Assembly (NCBI RefSeq): GCF_028476545.1
Contig: NW_026732981.1
Location: 124,001-188,000, forward strand
Direction: 5' to 3'
DNA length: 64,000 nt
DNA from: Physella acuta
Lineage: Eukaryota; Mollusca; Gastropoda; Physidae
Position 1 is the stretch's first letter. Each line of letters opens with the position of its first letter. Below are positions 47,036-59,735 of the stretch, in pieces. A model generated the notes under the pieces. The model ran no database searches. It was given only the letters and a program-made list of their open reading frames with translations, and had not been told where the DNA came from. A program made the position numbers and the translations under genes.

Positions 47036-50000
47036 TTAAAGAAATCTAAATTTCATCTCCGCGAGTGGAGAACGGAAAGCGACGCCATTTGCACTATACC
47101 AGTTGACACCTGTCGTCGATGTCGAGCCCCACTCTCCGTTCAGGTTGCTGTAGTAGCAATTATTGTACCACCAGGCGCCGCGGTAAATATTGGCACAGTT
47201 ATCACCTCTTAAGTCGTTGTCTTGGTCGTACGTGGTGAACTTCATCAGGTTGTGGTAAGAGAGAGCATCACTTGCCGTGCCGGAGTACCCGGACACCTGC
47301 AGCCTGTAGCCGTCATCCTTGCTAGTGATGCTGAAGTTGGAGTACTTGGCGAAATAATTAACGCCATTCATTGTCAAATCAACTCGAAGCTCGTGTTGTC
47401 TCTTTGACGTAATCAAATAAATGTTTTCGTTACCCAGATAAAAATTACCCGAACTAAAATTCCCAAAGCCGTTCTTGTACTCTGTCCAGTTCCGGTAAAA
47501 GTCAACAGTTCCAGAAACACGTCTTTGGAAAACGGTCCATCCTCCACCGTCTGTCACAGTGTCACACATGACCAGACATCCAGGTGTGACCATAGCGACA
47601 GGTCTAGACTCGGGGCTCAAGACATCTTTACAAGACTCGTGCACTGTTGAAGACGGGGTGGGGTGAGGTATGTATCTTCAGTAAAAATCAAAGCAATATT
47701 TAAATTTTCTGTCAATTGAATTTTTTTTTACTATTTAGTTATTTTTAAACAAGAGAATAAACTACCAGAGCTGATAGGTTGAAATCCATATCTGACAGAA
47801 AAATTGGAATATCATTGTATTTGTTTGAAAAAGATCAAGATATCATAAGCCTTTGGTTTCAGTAACATCTTTTATTTGTTTCATGTGGTTTATGCGCTTG
47901 TATATATTTCTATTTCGTATTTCATTGTAAACGCGTGCGTGCGTGTAATATCGTTGGATTTAGTAGTTTTAAAGAAAAGAATAGTGCAAGTAATGTAGTT
48001 AGATGTAGTAGTTTTAAATAAAAGTAGAGTAAATTATGTAATTAGATTTATCTGTTTTAAAGAAAAATAGAGCAAATTATCCGTTTCTTCCACACATCTA
48101 TTCATGGGTAATCCGCCTCCCCTCCCCTCCTCCCTAAGAAAGTCTACCGCCACTCCCCGAACTAATGGAAATTAAAATATGAACTATATACTGTTCTCTC
48201 CCCCCCCCCCCCCCCCCCCCGGAGAAGAAAAGTCTCAAAGAAACGCTCCAAACGATGTAATTAGATTTGTTTTAAAGAAAAATAGTGCAAGTGATGTAAT
48301 AAGATTTTGTAGTGCAAAGGATATTGTTGAATTTAGTAATTTAAAAAAAAAATCGGCGAGTGAGATGCAGCCAGTAAGTAACATTATTAGAGTATATTCA
48401 CGTCGACAAAAAACAGTCATAAAGTTATCGCTTGACTTTTATAAAAAAAGAAAACTCACTCCCTTAACCACTGTATTATGCCATTACTAGCCAATCAAGC
48501 CGTGTCGAACACATCGGCGACACAACTCAAATTAATAGGCTGGGAGTATCTCACAGACATTCGGACACACAGTCACGCGGAAAAACAGTCTCGCCGACAC
48601 ACAGTCACACGGACTTAGATGCACATTCAAGTAAAACAATGACACTTGGAATTTTGAACACAGACTTAAGAACAAACAAAATGGACTCAAAAAAAGTGAC
48701 TAAAATTACAAGATCACCTGAACAAAAGAACAATTCTGCCGAGAAGATTCTGCCACTATTTATAAACATCATGTCGCTGGTTGTGTTACAGAACTTGCCA
48801 GTAGAGTAGATCTTTCCTTGGACAACCGGATCTAATGGAGCTTTAAGGACCAGCCAGGAACCTTTAAAATATAAAGAAGAGCAGGTATTTGCATTTAATG
48901 GAATAAAATTCAGCGTTTATGTTGTGTGGATTGGTATTGTGGGTAGTTTCCATAATCATATATGTAGGTATCCTATCCTAGCTTAACGATATTGACATAT
49001 ACATTTTGAGGTAATAAATTCTTGACATAATCATACTGTCCAATGTAAGGGTCATCAAAAAAATGTCCTCTGGATAATCTCCGATGCAAACGTCCCAATG
49101 TAAAATGTACTATATAAAATGCCCTTCGTAACATGCCCTATGCAAAATATCCTACATAAAATGTCCTACATAAAATGTTCCACTCACCCAGGCTACAATG
49201 TCGTGTAGGACCGTCGTAGATGTAGGAGTAGCACATTTTGTTGGAGGTCGTACATCGAGAGGCGCAGGACAAATGACTGACGTCACTGTACTCTACATTG
49301 ATGGGCAGCATCAGCCGGTTTTGTTCCTGCACCATCTTAAAACTTGTTTGCTTCACCAGATCGGCTAGCAGGGCTGGGGAAGAAACATCAACGGTTAGAT
49401 CTCTCTATCACTACTGATTAAATATATAGTTTGGTATTTCTATGTGTGCGAATTTACTGTTAGATCTCTCTAGCGTTTAATATATAATCTAAAGCTTCTT
49501 TAGCATTTAGTATAGAGCTCACGACTGTTAACTAAACGTCCCGAGTTCGGATCCCGGGCTTGAGTCTGTAGGACGTCCCTGAGTTCACCAAATGAAAGTA
49601 AAGTCGGATGTGCTTAGAACGGACTACATTATCCCGCTGTATGTTTTACTCGTGAAAACATATGAACTATACTTAACCTGCTCAATGTGTTTTATACACG
49701 AACGCCACAAGATTAATCATCCTTGCTAATTACCTTTCTATAAATAAACCCCGCCCAAAACTGTAGGACATTACTGTTTTATCGCGGTCTATTTATTGCG
49801 GCTTCTCATAACCAAACATGTGGTCACAATGATTTATCTCCAGATTTTTGTTTTATGCGGGTCTACGAAAAATTCCTGAAGTGGCTTTCGGGCATTTATC
49901 ACATTCGAGCAAGTGTTTTTCGGGAAAACGTCCGGATTCCGTTTTATGCATACACAAAAATGTAGGACCCAACATCAGCTAAAACGGCATTTTTGTATTA

Positions 50001-50202
50001 CTTTTTCATAAAATAGTTTAAAATAGGTAAATAAATCATACAATTTTTTTACAGATACATAGATTAGATTTAAAAATAAAATGACGTATACTTTAAATAA
50101 ATACATACAATGACGTATACTTTAAATAAATACGTACAATGACGGATACCTTAAATAAATACATACAATGACGTATACTTTAAATACATACATACAAACA
50201 CA

Positions 50203-50285
<83 letters not shown>

Positions 50286-50349
50286 TAGTATACAAACCTC
50301 GAAGAAGCAGTGATAGTGCAACATACGAAAATATAATTTGATTTTGCAT
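47036..50349 (-). CDS. Secreted PAN/fibrinogen-related lectin B
   Basis: Same structure and exon sizes as gene A: 50349..50298 (signal peptide identical to [18 protein letters not shown]), 49373..49188 (PAN-like, donor CTGG^GTGAGT), 48861..48718 (linker) and 47643..47036 (fibrinogen domain), 52+186+144+608 nt, about 329 aa. The fibrinogen domain keeps DQDND, DNCAN, GAWWYNNC and [10 protein letters not shown], and the standard EMKFRF ending. There is no extra cysteine, so this is the most typical of the three. Intron 1 carries a SINE shared with A. Head-to-head with gene C, 4 kb between start codons. Secreted lectin role inferred from the family. Confidence 0.88.
48199..48220. repeat. Poly(C)/poly(G) tract in intron 3 of gene B
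   Basis: About 22 uninterrupted C at the position equivalent to 34184-34212 in gene A. Confidence 0.85.
49510..49690 (+). repeat. SINE (second family) in intron 1 of gene B
   Basis: Orthologous in place and orientation to 35835-36015; head phrase GAGTTCGGATCCCGGG. Confidence 0.6.
50207..50283. repeat. (TA)n array next to exon 1 of gene B
   Basis: About 38 TA units, ending about 13 bp from the exon 1 donor; the TG core seen in gene A is absent. Confidence 0.9.
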
Positions 50350-50840
50350 GATTGATTGATAAATCCTATTTCAACCACTTTTTTATTTCACGTAAATTTA
50401 AATCACATTTTTCACTCGCAAACATATCATAAAATCATTTTTCATATATGCTTTAGCTGTTTATTTGTGTAACACTTATAGACGCACAAGAACTGATGGT
50501 CGAATCTAGAAATTTTAAATCCTATCCTAACAACTAAACTCGTTACACTCCCGTCCGCAGTAAGAAGTGAACGATCATTGACAGGTTTTGTCTACACTGT
50601 TATCAAAGGATATCTTTGTTTCACATTGGATCACACGTCACAAGGGGAGACAATGAGTTCTTGCATAAAATATTTATTACACAAATCTATACAAAATCAA
50701 GCTTTTCATCGTCCGCTAAAGGATGGTTAACATGTGATGTTTGGCTTAAATAAGACTCCGCCGTGGGGTCATGAAAATTATATGAGTGTCATCTTCATAG
50801 TTTGTAACCAATACATTCTATGGTATTCCACTCCAAGGCA
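50350..50840. other. 5' flank of gene B
   Basis: Resembles 36747-37200 (GAACTGATGGT..AATCT, CGAACGATTATTGACA-like). No coding and no clear promoter element. Confidence 0.4.
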
Positions 50841-50844
50841 TTAA

Positions 50845-51090
50845 GTAAAGTAAGTTAAGTTCCCTTTAAAACCTGACGGTGTATGGGACAAGTGAAGTAG
50901 GGTTCACTTGTTTCTTGACCTCGGTATATCAAGGGAAGGTGTGTTCAGCACTATGACCAGCCGCCTTTACTTTCCCTAACGCGAGTTGGGTACATATCAG
51001 AGCTGGGTGGACTCAGGGACCGTCTGCTGACTTGAACCCGGATTTGAACTCGAGACTTACGGGTTAGCAGTCCAGCTCTCTGCCGCAATT
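50845..51090 (-). repeat. tRNA-derived SINE (second family), most complete copy
   Basis: On the minus strand it starts with a tRNA-like head (GCGGCAGAGAGCTGG as A-box region, GAGTTCAAATCCGGG as B-box region), followed by the body GTACCCAACTCGCG...TAGGGAAAGTAAAG and the tail CACTTGTCCCATACACCGTC. It serves as reference for the copies at 2019, 18796, 35835, 37850, 40920, 49510 and 59580. Confidence 0.75.
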
Positions 51091-52479
51091 GACCAATCAT
51101 TCCACTCCAAGGCATTAATACACACTTATTGTGTTGACCCTTTTACATTACTTAAATAGACACAGTTCTCTTGGTTAACGCTAGTACTCTATTCTTATAT
51201 ACACGAGCTCAGACGACATGTCCTGTCTCTGACTCTACCTTTCGTTAACTGCCTAACAGGTACACATCAGCTATATATCGTGGGTGACACAGTGAACACT
51301 CAAGTGACGTAACCATGATATACATAATACAAGTGACGTAACAATCACTAACAAGACATCATGTAACAGACTATCAAATCTTGAGAGATTACCGGTAAAT
51401 GGAAGTAGGCCCCTATGCCTTTACACTTTTTCCAATTTCCAAAAAAAAATATAACTTTTATTGGACCGAGTTCTTTAAAAATGTTTTTACTTAGGTCAAG
51501 GCTCGATGACAATTCATGGTGACATAAAATTATTTGATTGAAATAGATGTTTAATGAAGTTTTAACAAATGTATATATAGTAATTTTGTAATGCACTAAT
51601 ATACCGCTGTATAATACGCACATTGGTTACGTTCATTTGATGCGCAATTCTTTTTTTATCTACAGTATTCTACACGGTTCTATTCTATTAAAAATAAAGC
51701 GGGAGTGATCTCCCCTAAACTTTCTCGAATATTTTTATATAACACTACGGGGATGGCAAATCGGAATATAGACATGATTTTCAATACATTTTTAATTACT
51801 TTAACTTTTAAAAATAGAATAGAATCTCGTAGGGAAAAAAAAAAGAATTGCATACCACGTGAACGGCTAACAATATTTGTATAATAGTGTGGATTAATAG
51901 TAATTTATAAATTCATATTCGTTTTTAGCGAAATCAGAAATCGCGTAAATTACTACTTCCGGTCAAAGGAGCTCATTTAAAATTTGACACAAGGCAGAGA
52001 ATTAGATCTTTTACTTACAAATGAAATTTCATTTATCTATCAGAAACAGTACTCAAGTTATAGGCTTTAAGTTCCACTCCCGGTTACCGGAAATCGCTGG
52101 AAAAGTTTATACAGAACTAAAAATGTGATTTAATACTTATATATGAAATTTCATCAACCTAACTGTAACGGTACTCAAGACATTGTGTTCACAGACACAC
52201 ACACGCATACACATAAATACATACATGCAAACACAGACATACGGACAAAATTGCAGAACTATGTTTTTCCGACTCAGGAAGGTGTAAAACATGGAGATTT
52301 GTAAAAATATTTATTTATTATACTTCCCGGTATACGAAGTACAGAGGAAGTAATGTAATCGTGCAAAAAAAATCGATTTTTTAACCAATTTTTATAAAAT
52401 TTGTTTGCGTCATCGCTTTTATAGTTATTCAGAGTAACAAAAAAAATCATAAAAACGTTTTAATAACAAGCGTTTAAAA
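51091..52479. other. Non-coding spacer between B and C
   Basis: AT-rich; a short CACA/CATA-rich stretch at 52190-52240. No supported gene; frames seen are short and lack features. Confidence 0.45.
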
Positions 52480-53050
52480 AAAAACAGCGTGGGTTACTTT
52501 AGTATCTATTGGATACCTTTACTAATATTTAGGAAAAGACACACGCTTTTGTTTTTAGTTATTTAAATAGTAGTGTATCATTTATTTTCTACTTTTTATT
52601 AAAACGTTTGTTATGAAAAAAATTTCAAGTCCTTTAAATTTTTTAATGCAAAAGAGTTGCATGACTAAAAACTATTGCGCACTTAATGAACGTGATGACG
52701 CGTGTATAATAGTGCGGAATAGTTTGAATAGACAGCCTGCTAATTTGGACGCAATTTTAATTAATGTATTAAAAAATTAATTAGGCAATCGATTAAGTCA
52801 AATTTAATGTCATGTTGCATTGTCTTCATGTTTTGACCCACATACCAACTACGAACCGTATCTGTCATATAGAAGTGCTCGTAATTTCACTCGGGCTTTT
52901 CGATCTAAACTCACGACAGACTGACGACTGACTCGACAGACAGAGGAAGTGAGTTAAATAAAAGCTTGTAAAAAAATTCTTAAAAAAGTTTTTATAACAA
53001 GCTTTTATGTAATAATGCACTCAAAGGTAGAAAATAAATTATACACAGGT
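52480..53050 (+). repeat. Interspersed repeat with GTGGGT hairpin, reference copy
   Basis: Opposite orientation to 13915-14395 and colinear with 61555-62700: GCGTGGGTTACTTTAGTATC, GAACGTGATGACGCG, TTGCATTGTCTTCATG, ACGAACCGTATCTGTCAT and TTATGTAATAATGCACT. Confidence 0.6.
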
Positions 53051-53419
53051 TTTGGAGGTTTTTCAAATCGTAAACTTTATTTTATCTAGTTGAGCCTTAC
53101 TAGGTGACTTCATTACAATGCAGCCATGAGATCATTCACAATTACTGGAGTTTTAAAAATCACCTCTATAAATGGCGTCACGCATCTTAATAACCTGATG
53201 GAACCGAGTAAGATAATTAAAGTCAAATGATATCCTTTTTAAAAAACAAAAAATATTTTCTCATATGAAATATTTTTACCTACTTAAAAACGTTATTGTT
53301 TATGTTGTTAGAACCCCCAGTAAAAACACAGCAGACTTAATGTAGAATCGAATATTATTTCAACCCTCCCTTTCCTTCGTAACTGGCGATCGACAGAGCA
53401 GATGAATTAGGGTTGAGCT
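53051..53419. other. Non-coding spacer
   Basis: Nothing recognised. Confidence 0.4.
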
Positions 53420-53427
53420 GTAGAGGT

Positions 53428-53641
53428 CAGTGGCGTAGGCAGGGGGGGGGGGTTAGGGGGTCATAACCCCCCCCCCCATAGACCCCTCGGTATATATATA
53501 AAGTATGAGGGGGGTGGAAATCGAAAGTTTAGGGGGGGTGCAAATCGAAAGTTTGATGGGGGAGGGGGGTGCAAATCGAAAGCTTGTCCCCGGGCAAAAA
53601 TTGAACCCCCCCCCCTTGAGATGATCCTGGCTACGCCACTG
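53428..53641. mobile_element. hAT-type MITE with perfect target duplication
   Basis: 214 bp; ends CAGTGGCGTAGGCAGG and, on the other strand, CAGTGGCGTAGCCAGG. Perfect 8-bp duplication GTAGAGGT at 53420-53427 and 53642-53649. Rich in G and C runs; no coding. Confidence 0.88.
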
Positions 53642-53649
53642 GTAGAGGT

Positions 53650-54364
53650 GACGCGTATTTTTGCTCTAGTTAGCAAGTACTTTTAATTAGAAGTACTGCT
53701 AATAAAGGCTCTCTCCAATGTAGCAGTCTCCCTGTTGAAGCTATGAATTTAAAATGATTTCAAACCAACAACATGCCCCAGTTCATGGCCTGGAGGGGAG
53801 TTCACTAGATAGTGTGCAGTAATGAAAGGATGTTTTGGTTACGGACGGGAAAGAGGACAACACTAATACAAGTTTTATGACCCCAACGAATTAGTCTCTT
53901 TGAAGCTAAATGTCACGTTCTTAGAATATAAACGAATGGGCGGCGGAAAACTTGCCTTTGTATAGATTTGTGTACATAATGTTTTATTCAAGAACTCATT
54001 GTCTTTAACCGCACGTGTGATCCAATGTTAAAGATTTCATTCGATAGCTACCCAGAATAAAAGTGCCAATAATCGTTTACTTTTTTCTGAGAGCGGAGAT
54101 GTAACGAACTTTTTTTTATTTAGGTCTTAGAACTTCAAGATTCGACCAACATTACTTGTAAATCTTAGCTGTGTGATAACTTTCCATTTGACACAGTAAA
54201 CTATGTTTAGTCTATAAATGTTAAATTTAGTGTTGCACTTAATAAGTTTAAAACGTCTATGAAGCATTATGTATTACATGATATTTTTTCGATAGAAAAA
54301 ACGTGTTTCTAATTTACATGAATGAAAAGTTTCTGCTGGTGAAAATTGGATTTACCAAAATATC
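53650..54364. other. 5' flank of gene C
   Basis: Inverted relative of the flanks upstream of A and B (for example AAGATTCGACCAACATT and CTCATTGTCTTTAACC-like phrases). No coding. Confidence 0.4.
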
Positions 54365-54431
54365 ATGCAAAATCAAATTAAATTGTCGTATCTGTATCTC
54401 ATACTGATTTTTGGAGGTTAGTTTCTATGCA

Positions 54432-54467
<36 letters not shown>

Positions 54468-54468
54468 A

Positions 54469-54562
<94 letters not shown>

Positions 54563-54586
54563 CCTATATATATATATATACAAATA

Positions 54587-54630
<44 letters not shown>

Positions 54631-54650
54631 CCTATATATATATACAAATA

Positions 54651-54704
<54 letters not shown>

Positions 54705-57681
54705 TTTGTGTGTGTGTTTGTGTGTGTGTGTATTTATTTCTTTAATTATATGTCGACGGCAACCACTATTATTTTCTTTTTAAATGAAGTGCATGTTTTT
54801 TTTTGTAAAATTAATTATTTGAAGAAAATAATTTGTACAAATTTAAAAAATATTTTCAACTAATTTATAGCAGTGTAATACAACTAGGGTGTTTTCGCTA
54901 AGGTTGGGCCCCACAACTCTATGCACGAAAATAATAACAAAGGTGACGATAAATCATTAATGCTTTTCCTACTTCTGTAAAGCCGCAATTAAATATGCAG
55001 AGGGGTAATAGACAAGGGGGGATTCATCTGAAGTTAATGTCAGTGGGGGGGGGGGGGGATTCTGGGAATGAGGGGGCAAATGTCCTGCTCCCAGTTATAT
55101 TATTTCCCAGTGTAACAAAATATGACCTGTATGTATGCATTTAATATTGGACATTATTCTAATAACTTTTTAAGAATTTTCCTTTCTCTTTAGAGGTCTA
55201 AATCTATATTTAAGCAGCAATGCTAGATAAAGCTAACCGTTGATGTTTCTTCCCCACCACAAGCCCTGCTCGCCGATCTGATGAAGCAGACAAGTTTTAA
55301 GATGGTGCAGGAACAAAACCTGCTGATGCTGCCCATTAATGTAGAGTACAGTGACGTCAGCCATCTATCCTGCGCCTCTCGATGTACGACCTCCAACAAA
55401 ACTTGCTACTCCTACATCTACGACGGTCCTACACGACACTGTACCCTGGGTGAGTGGGGCATTTTACAGAGAACATTTTACATAGGGCTGTTTACATAAG
55501 TAATTTTAAATATGTTTTGTCCAGATAACATTTAAACTGGACAGCTAGGAATGTTGTATCTAAGTATCAATTAAAATACATGAAACGTTTCCCTACAATA
55601 AAATGTAGGTCTCAATCTCACAAAGCGTTAGAAGCACGACCAGTGGCGGAACTAGAAACAAAGGACCACCGCAAAAAAAATTTCAACCCATCCCCGCATA
55701 TTGGGGTCTGGTGGTATAGTAGTTTCTGCCCTGAGCACGACGCTACACAAATAGTTACAGAAACTACCCGTATAATCAATCAACATAAACGACGAATAAG
55801 GATTCCATTAAATGCACTCAACTTTCTTTGTATTTATTTAAGGTTCCTGGATGGTCCTTAAAGCACCATCAGATCCAGTTGTCCAAGGAAAGATCTACTC
55901 TACCGGTTCGTCTAATTGTCCAACTCTCAAATTGTTAATATTTTATTTCTCTGTGTGTCCTTATGTCTGTGTGTCCGTGTGTCTGTGTCTTTGTGTGTTC
56001 ACGTGCCCAGTGTTTCTTCCAGACTTTTTTCTCCAGGAGGGTAGGGGCACTTGAAATTGTTTGGGGGGGGGGACTAAAATTTCCGGGGCGAATGGGGGGG
56101 CGGACGGCGGACGGCGGACACTGTTAAAAGTATTTTCTATATAAATTCCATTTCGTTCGGGGGGCGGTAGATTTTCTTCGGGGGCTGGGAGTCCGGCAGA
56201 GCCCCCCGCCCCCCAAAGAGATGCCTAGAATAAACACTGCACGTGTCTGTGTGTCCGTGTGTTTCGGTGTCCACGTGACTCTGCGTCTGTGTGTCCGCAT
56301 GACTCTGTGTCCGCGTGTCTGTATGTCCACGTGAATGTTTGTTTGTGTGTGTCCGCATGACTGTGTGTCGGCGTGTCTGTGTGTCTGTGTGTTTGCGTGT
56401 CTGTGTGTCCATGTGACAGTGTATCTGTGTCCGAACGTGTGAGACCGCCCCTGCCTATTACTGTTTGCTGGTTCTTGGATGTGTGCGACACAGACCGATT
56501 GATTACCTTGCTGTGACATTGTACTGCGGTTGAAGGAGCGAGATTTTTTCTGTCTAAAGACAGACATCTCAAAAGCCAGCAATAAATTTATGAGATAGCT
56601 CATTCGATAATTGAAGTATAAGTACACAGATAATAGATCTATAAACGTATATAATAACAGTCAAATTTCACGTACATTATATTGTTAAACGACTAAATCA
56701 AACAATATCAGATGAATAATCTATTTTACTTACATAATTAAATCCAATGACGTCACTTGCGTGCATGTTTGTACAAAAGAATATGTGCGCGTACAACATA
56801 AAATCACACAAACACATTTTAACAATTTCAAATAAACAAAAAAATGCAACTAAATCTTAGTCTTTAGCTACCTAGGTCTTTTTCAAACAAATATAATAAT
56901 ATTGTGTTTCGCTTGAGGTCGAGAAATAACACTGAAGTATGTCAGTATCAAATTGCTAATTTACTTTAAAATTTTTTTACGGAAGTCAAGGGTTCCATTG
57001 AATGAAAATTCGAACCTTTTTTTCTTAATTTTTACTGAACATGCCCCCCCCCCTCCACCTTCTCATACAGTGCATGAGTCTTGTAAAGATGTCTTGAGCC
57101 CCAAGTCTAGACCTCTCGCTATGGTCACACCTGGATGTCTGGTCATGTGTGACACTGTGACAGACGGTGGAGGATGGACCATTTTCCAAAGACGTGTTTC
57201 TGGAACTGTCGACTTTTACCGGAACTGGACAGAGTACAAGAACGGCTTTGGGAATTTTAGTTCGGGTAATTTTTACCTGGGTAACGAAAACATTTATTTG
57301 ATTACGTCAAAGAGACAACACGAGCTTCGAGTGGATTTGACAACTGTTGACGGCGTTAGCTATTTCGCCAAGTACTCCAACTTCAGCATCACTAGCGAGG
57401 CTGACGGCTACAGGCTGCAGGTGTCCGGGTACTCCGGCACGGCGGGTGACGGTCTTGTCTACCACAACCTGATGAAGTTTACCACGTACGACCAGGACAA
57501 CGACTTATACGGTGATAACTGTGCCAGTGTTTACCACGGCGCCTGGTGGTACCAGAGTTGTTACTACAGCAACCTGAACGGAGAGTGGGGCTCAACAACC
57601 GTAACGGGTATCAATTGGAATTTTGCAAATGGCGTTGGTTACCATTTTCCACTTACGGAGATGAAATTTAGATTTCTTTAA
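54365..57681 (+). CDS. Secreted PAN/fibrinogen-related lectin C
   Basis: Exons: 54365-54416 (signal peptide [17 protein letters not shown]; donor GGAG^GTTAGT), 55264-55449 (PAN-like; donor CTGG^GTGAGT), 55843-55905 (shortened linker; weak donor ACCG^GTTCGT) and 57071-57681 (fibrinogen domain; acceptor TACAG^TG). Phases match; about 303 aa. The linker exon has lost its second half, including both cysteines present in A and B, but still ends in the same phase. The fibrinogen exon has one extra codon (TTVDG) and keeps [26 protein letters not shown] and EMKFRF. Inverted relative to A and B and more divergent in its signal peptide. If the weak donor is not used, the gene may be impaired. Two hAT-type MITEs sit in its introns. 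Confidence 0.8.
54436..54745. repeat. (AAAT)n and compound (TA)n array in intron 1 of gene C
   Basis: AAAT units (54436-54468), then TA arrays broken by repeated AGGCCTATATATA and CAAATATATTTA phrases, then a TG-rich end. About 55 bp past the exon 1 donor. Confidence 0.9.
55641..55733. mobile_element. Short hAT-type MITE in gene C
   Basis: 93 bp; ends CAGTGGCGGAACTAG and, on the other strand, CAGGGCAGAAACTAC. Perfect 8-bp duplication AGCACGAC at 55633-55640 and 55734-55741. Confidence 0.8.
55945..56450. repeat. GTGTCTGTGTGTCC-rich tandem repeat with embedded MITE
   Basis: Long imperfect run of GTGTGTCCGCGTGACT-like units in intron 3 of gene C; shorter versions (ACACAGTCACGC on the other strand) are in the introns of A, B and D. 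The HADTQTH-type frames on the minus strand are repeat artefacts. Confidence 0.75.
56008..56239. mobile_element. hAT-type MITE in gene C intron 3
   Basis: 232 bp; ends CAGTGTTTCTTCCAG and, on the other strand, CAGTGTTTATTCTAG. Flanks CACGTGCC (56000-56007) and CACGTGTC (56240-56247) match at 7 of 8. Confidence 0.75.
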
Positions 57682-58369
57682 ATTTGTTTAAAGTCACGGT
57701 TTTTGAACGATCTTTACCCCTCCTGCTAAAATGACATCAGGACTAGCCTACCCCCCCCCCTCCCTCAAAAGGGCTCTTCCTTTTTATTATTAAAACGCGA
57801 TTTATTCGTAAACTATTTTACAGAGCTCAGCCAACACTGATTATTCGGATCATTTTTAAAATTACAATCTACAAAATAAAACGTCTTTTAAAACGCGACA
57901 CAACGGCTAAAATTCAGTTTACAAGATTTGTTTACAAAACACAAATCTGCGTCCTTACTTTCGAACTATCCTTATTAGACATTGAATTGTTTTTAAATTC
58001 AATACTTAAAAAAACTAATATGATACTATTTTGCCTTATACTCCAATGATTAGTAAGTATATTGCAATTTTCAAGTTGATCCTATTGTTTTTTATCATAT
58101 AAGAGTTAAATGGTTTTATGAAATCTAGTAATTACTTTTAAGAAATATGTTTTTTTTTCTTTAACATGTACAATTACAAGTGATCGATCAATCAGATTGA
58201 TACTATTTGTAATGCACTAATAAACATATCGCAAACCTACTTTTTTAAAGCCGATTATATAACATACTGAATAGGAATATTAAGCAATATTACAATTTCT
58301 TTTTTCCCCTTATTAATATAATATCAGGTCACCTTATTAATTCATTTATAGATGTTTTTTTTTCTTCAG
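57682..58369. other. 3' flank of gene C
   Basis: C-run at 57750-57759, then AT-rich sequence matching the inverted 3' flank of gene A near 31020-32620 without the insertion at 31105-32528. No gene. Confidence 0.45.
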
Positions 58370-59500
58370 CTAAATAGCACAATTATTCATTTTTTTCACG
58401 TACGATTTTTTTTTTCATTTAACCTAATCAAAAGCGGCGTTAGGTATATGCAGAGCCTTGGGCCGACTATCCACGCGGGGCCTGATTTAGATTAGAAGTA
58501 TTTCGATGCTTTGATGGCCTAAAGGTTGATTTAAAACAGCAAGGCTTAATTAATAAATTTCGCGAAATAGTGCACGAATTTAGTGTTTTAATGGGGGGTA
58601 ACTTTTTGTATGATGCCCTTTAGGATAAACTCCGCTACCCAACGCTGGCCCTGAGCCTGAAATCAACGTAATAATTGAACGGAGCTCTCTATTTCTTATT
58701 AGCTCAATATCCACATTTTAAAGTATTTTAACTTACAATTTATTTTAATATATTAATTCATATAAATGTTTTGACTTGCCGATTACATCTATATTAGATT
58801 TTTTTGCTATAAGCCTATTATACTTAAATTAATGTATGTAAACTTAAGATATCTTATTAGCATAATAACATATTACTATTGTACTGTGCAAAATGTCAAG
58901 TTCTTGTTAGCCTAACCATACAAGGACAACTGGGAAATAGCACATTTGACGAATTGAAAACTGGACAAAACTTCCTTTGATATATAGAGAAATGTGTAAG
59001 TGTACACAAGTCTAGTTAATCTTACTTTAACTATCACTATGTTGTATCTCTTGTTTAATTAACTATCCAATGCTTTTGTAGGATTTTTTATAGTCAACTA
59101 TCCCTGGTTTTTTAATGTTTTTTTTTAAATAAACAAAGAATGTTTTTTTTTTATTATTCTTTTTAAATCAACTATACATGGTTTTTGTATTTATTTTAAT
59201 CAAACTAGGAATGTTTTTTATGGTTGTTTTTTAATCAACTATTAATGGTTTTTTGTAAGTTTTTTTTAAATAAACAAGGAATGTTTTTTTTATTATTCAT
59301 TTTAATCAACTATCCATTGTTCTGTATGTTTTGATGGTTTTTTTTAACAAACTATGAATTTTTTTAATGGTTCTTTTTAATCTACTATCCATGTTTTTTC
59401 CTAATTAGCCTTGGTTTTTGTATGATTTTCCCCGATGGTTTTTGTATGGATCTTCCAAAACTAGTGATGGATTTTGTATGGTATTTCTCTAATTAAAAAA
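58370..59500 (-). repeat. Interspersed repeat family X, inverted copy
   Basis: Mirror image of 29820-30800, with tandem units around AACTATCCATGGTTTTTTG-like phrases (59040-59480). Supports inversion of the gene C block relative to A. Confidence 0.55.
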
Positions 59501-59579
59501 TATTAGTCAAAACAGCATTTGTATACCTTTTTATCACTACTCTATCCCCCAGACTCAGTGCCCACGATACATGCTCATA

Positions 59580-59735
59580 TTTTTCAATGACCATGGCATA
59601 AAAAGATATAGTGTGGTCAGTTCCATTCCCCTCCGCCTTAGTTTACCCTTAGGTAAGTCAGATATCGATCAGAGCTTTGTGGTCTCAATGTCTTAAGGAC
59701 TGGAGTTCGGGATCGAAATTTCACTGAACTTTCAA
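59580..59735 (-). repeat. SINE fragment, mirror of 29612-29750
   Basis: Retains GTGTGGTCAGTTCCATTCCC, CGCCTTAGTTTACCC and GGAGTTCGGGATCGAAATTT. Confidence 0.55.

Noticed and set aside
53461-53676. 71-residue Pro-rich frame (also 61966-62214)
   Set aside because: Falls in G/C-rich hAT-type MITEs with target duplications; no gene.
56124-56627. His/Thr/Asp-rich frames on the minus strand (THRHTDTQ)
   Set aside because: Come from the GTGTGTCCGTG-type tandem repeat in intron 3 of lectin C.
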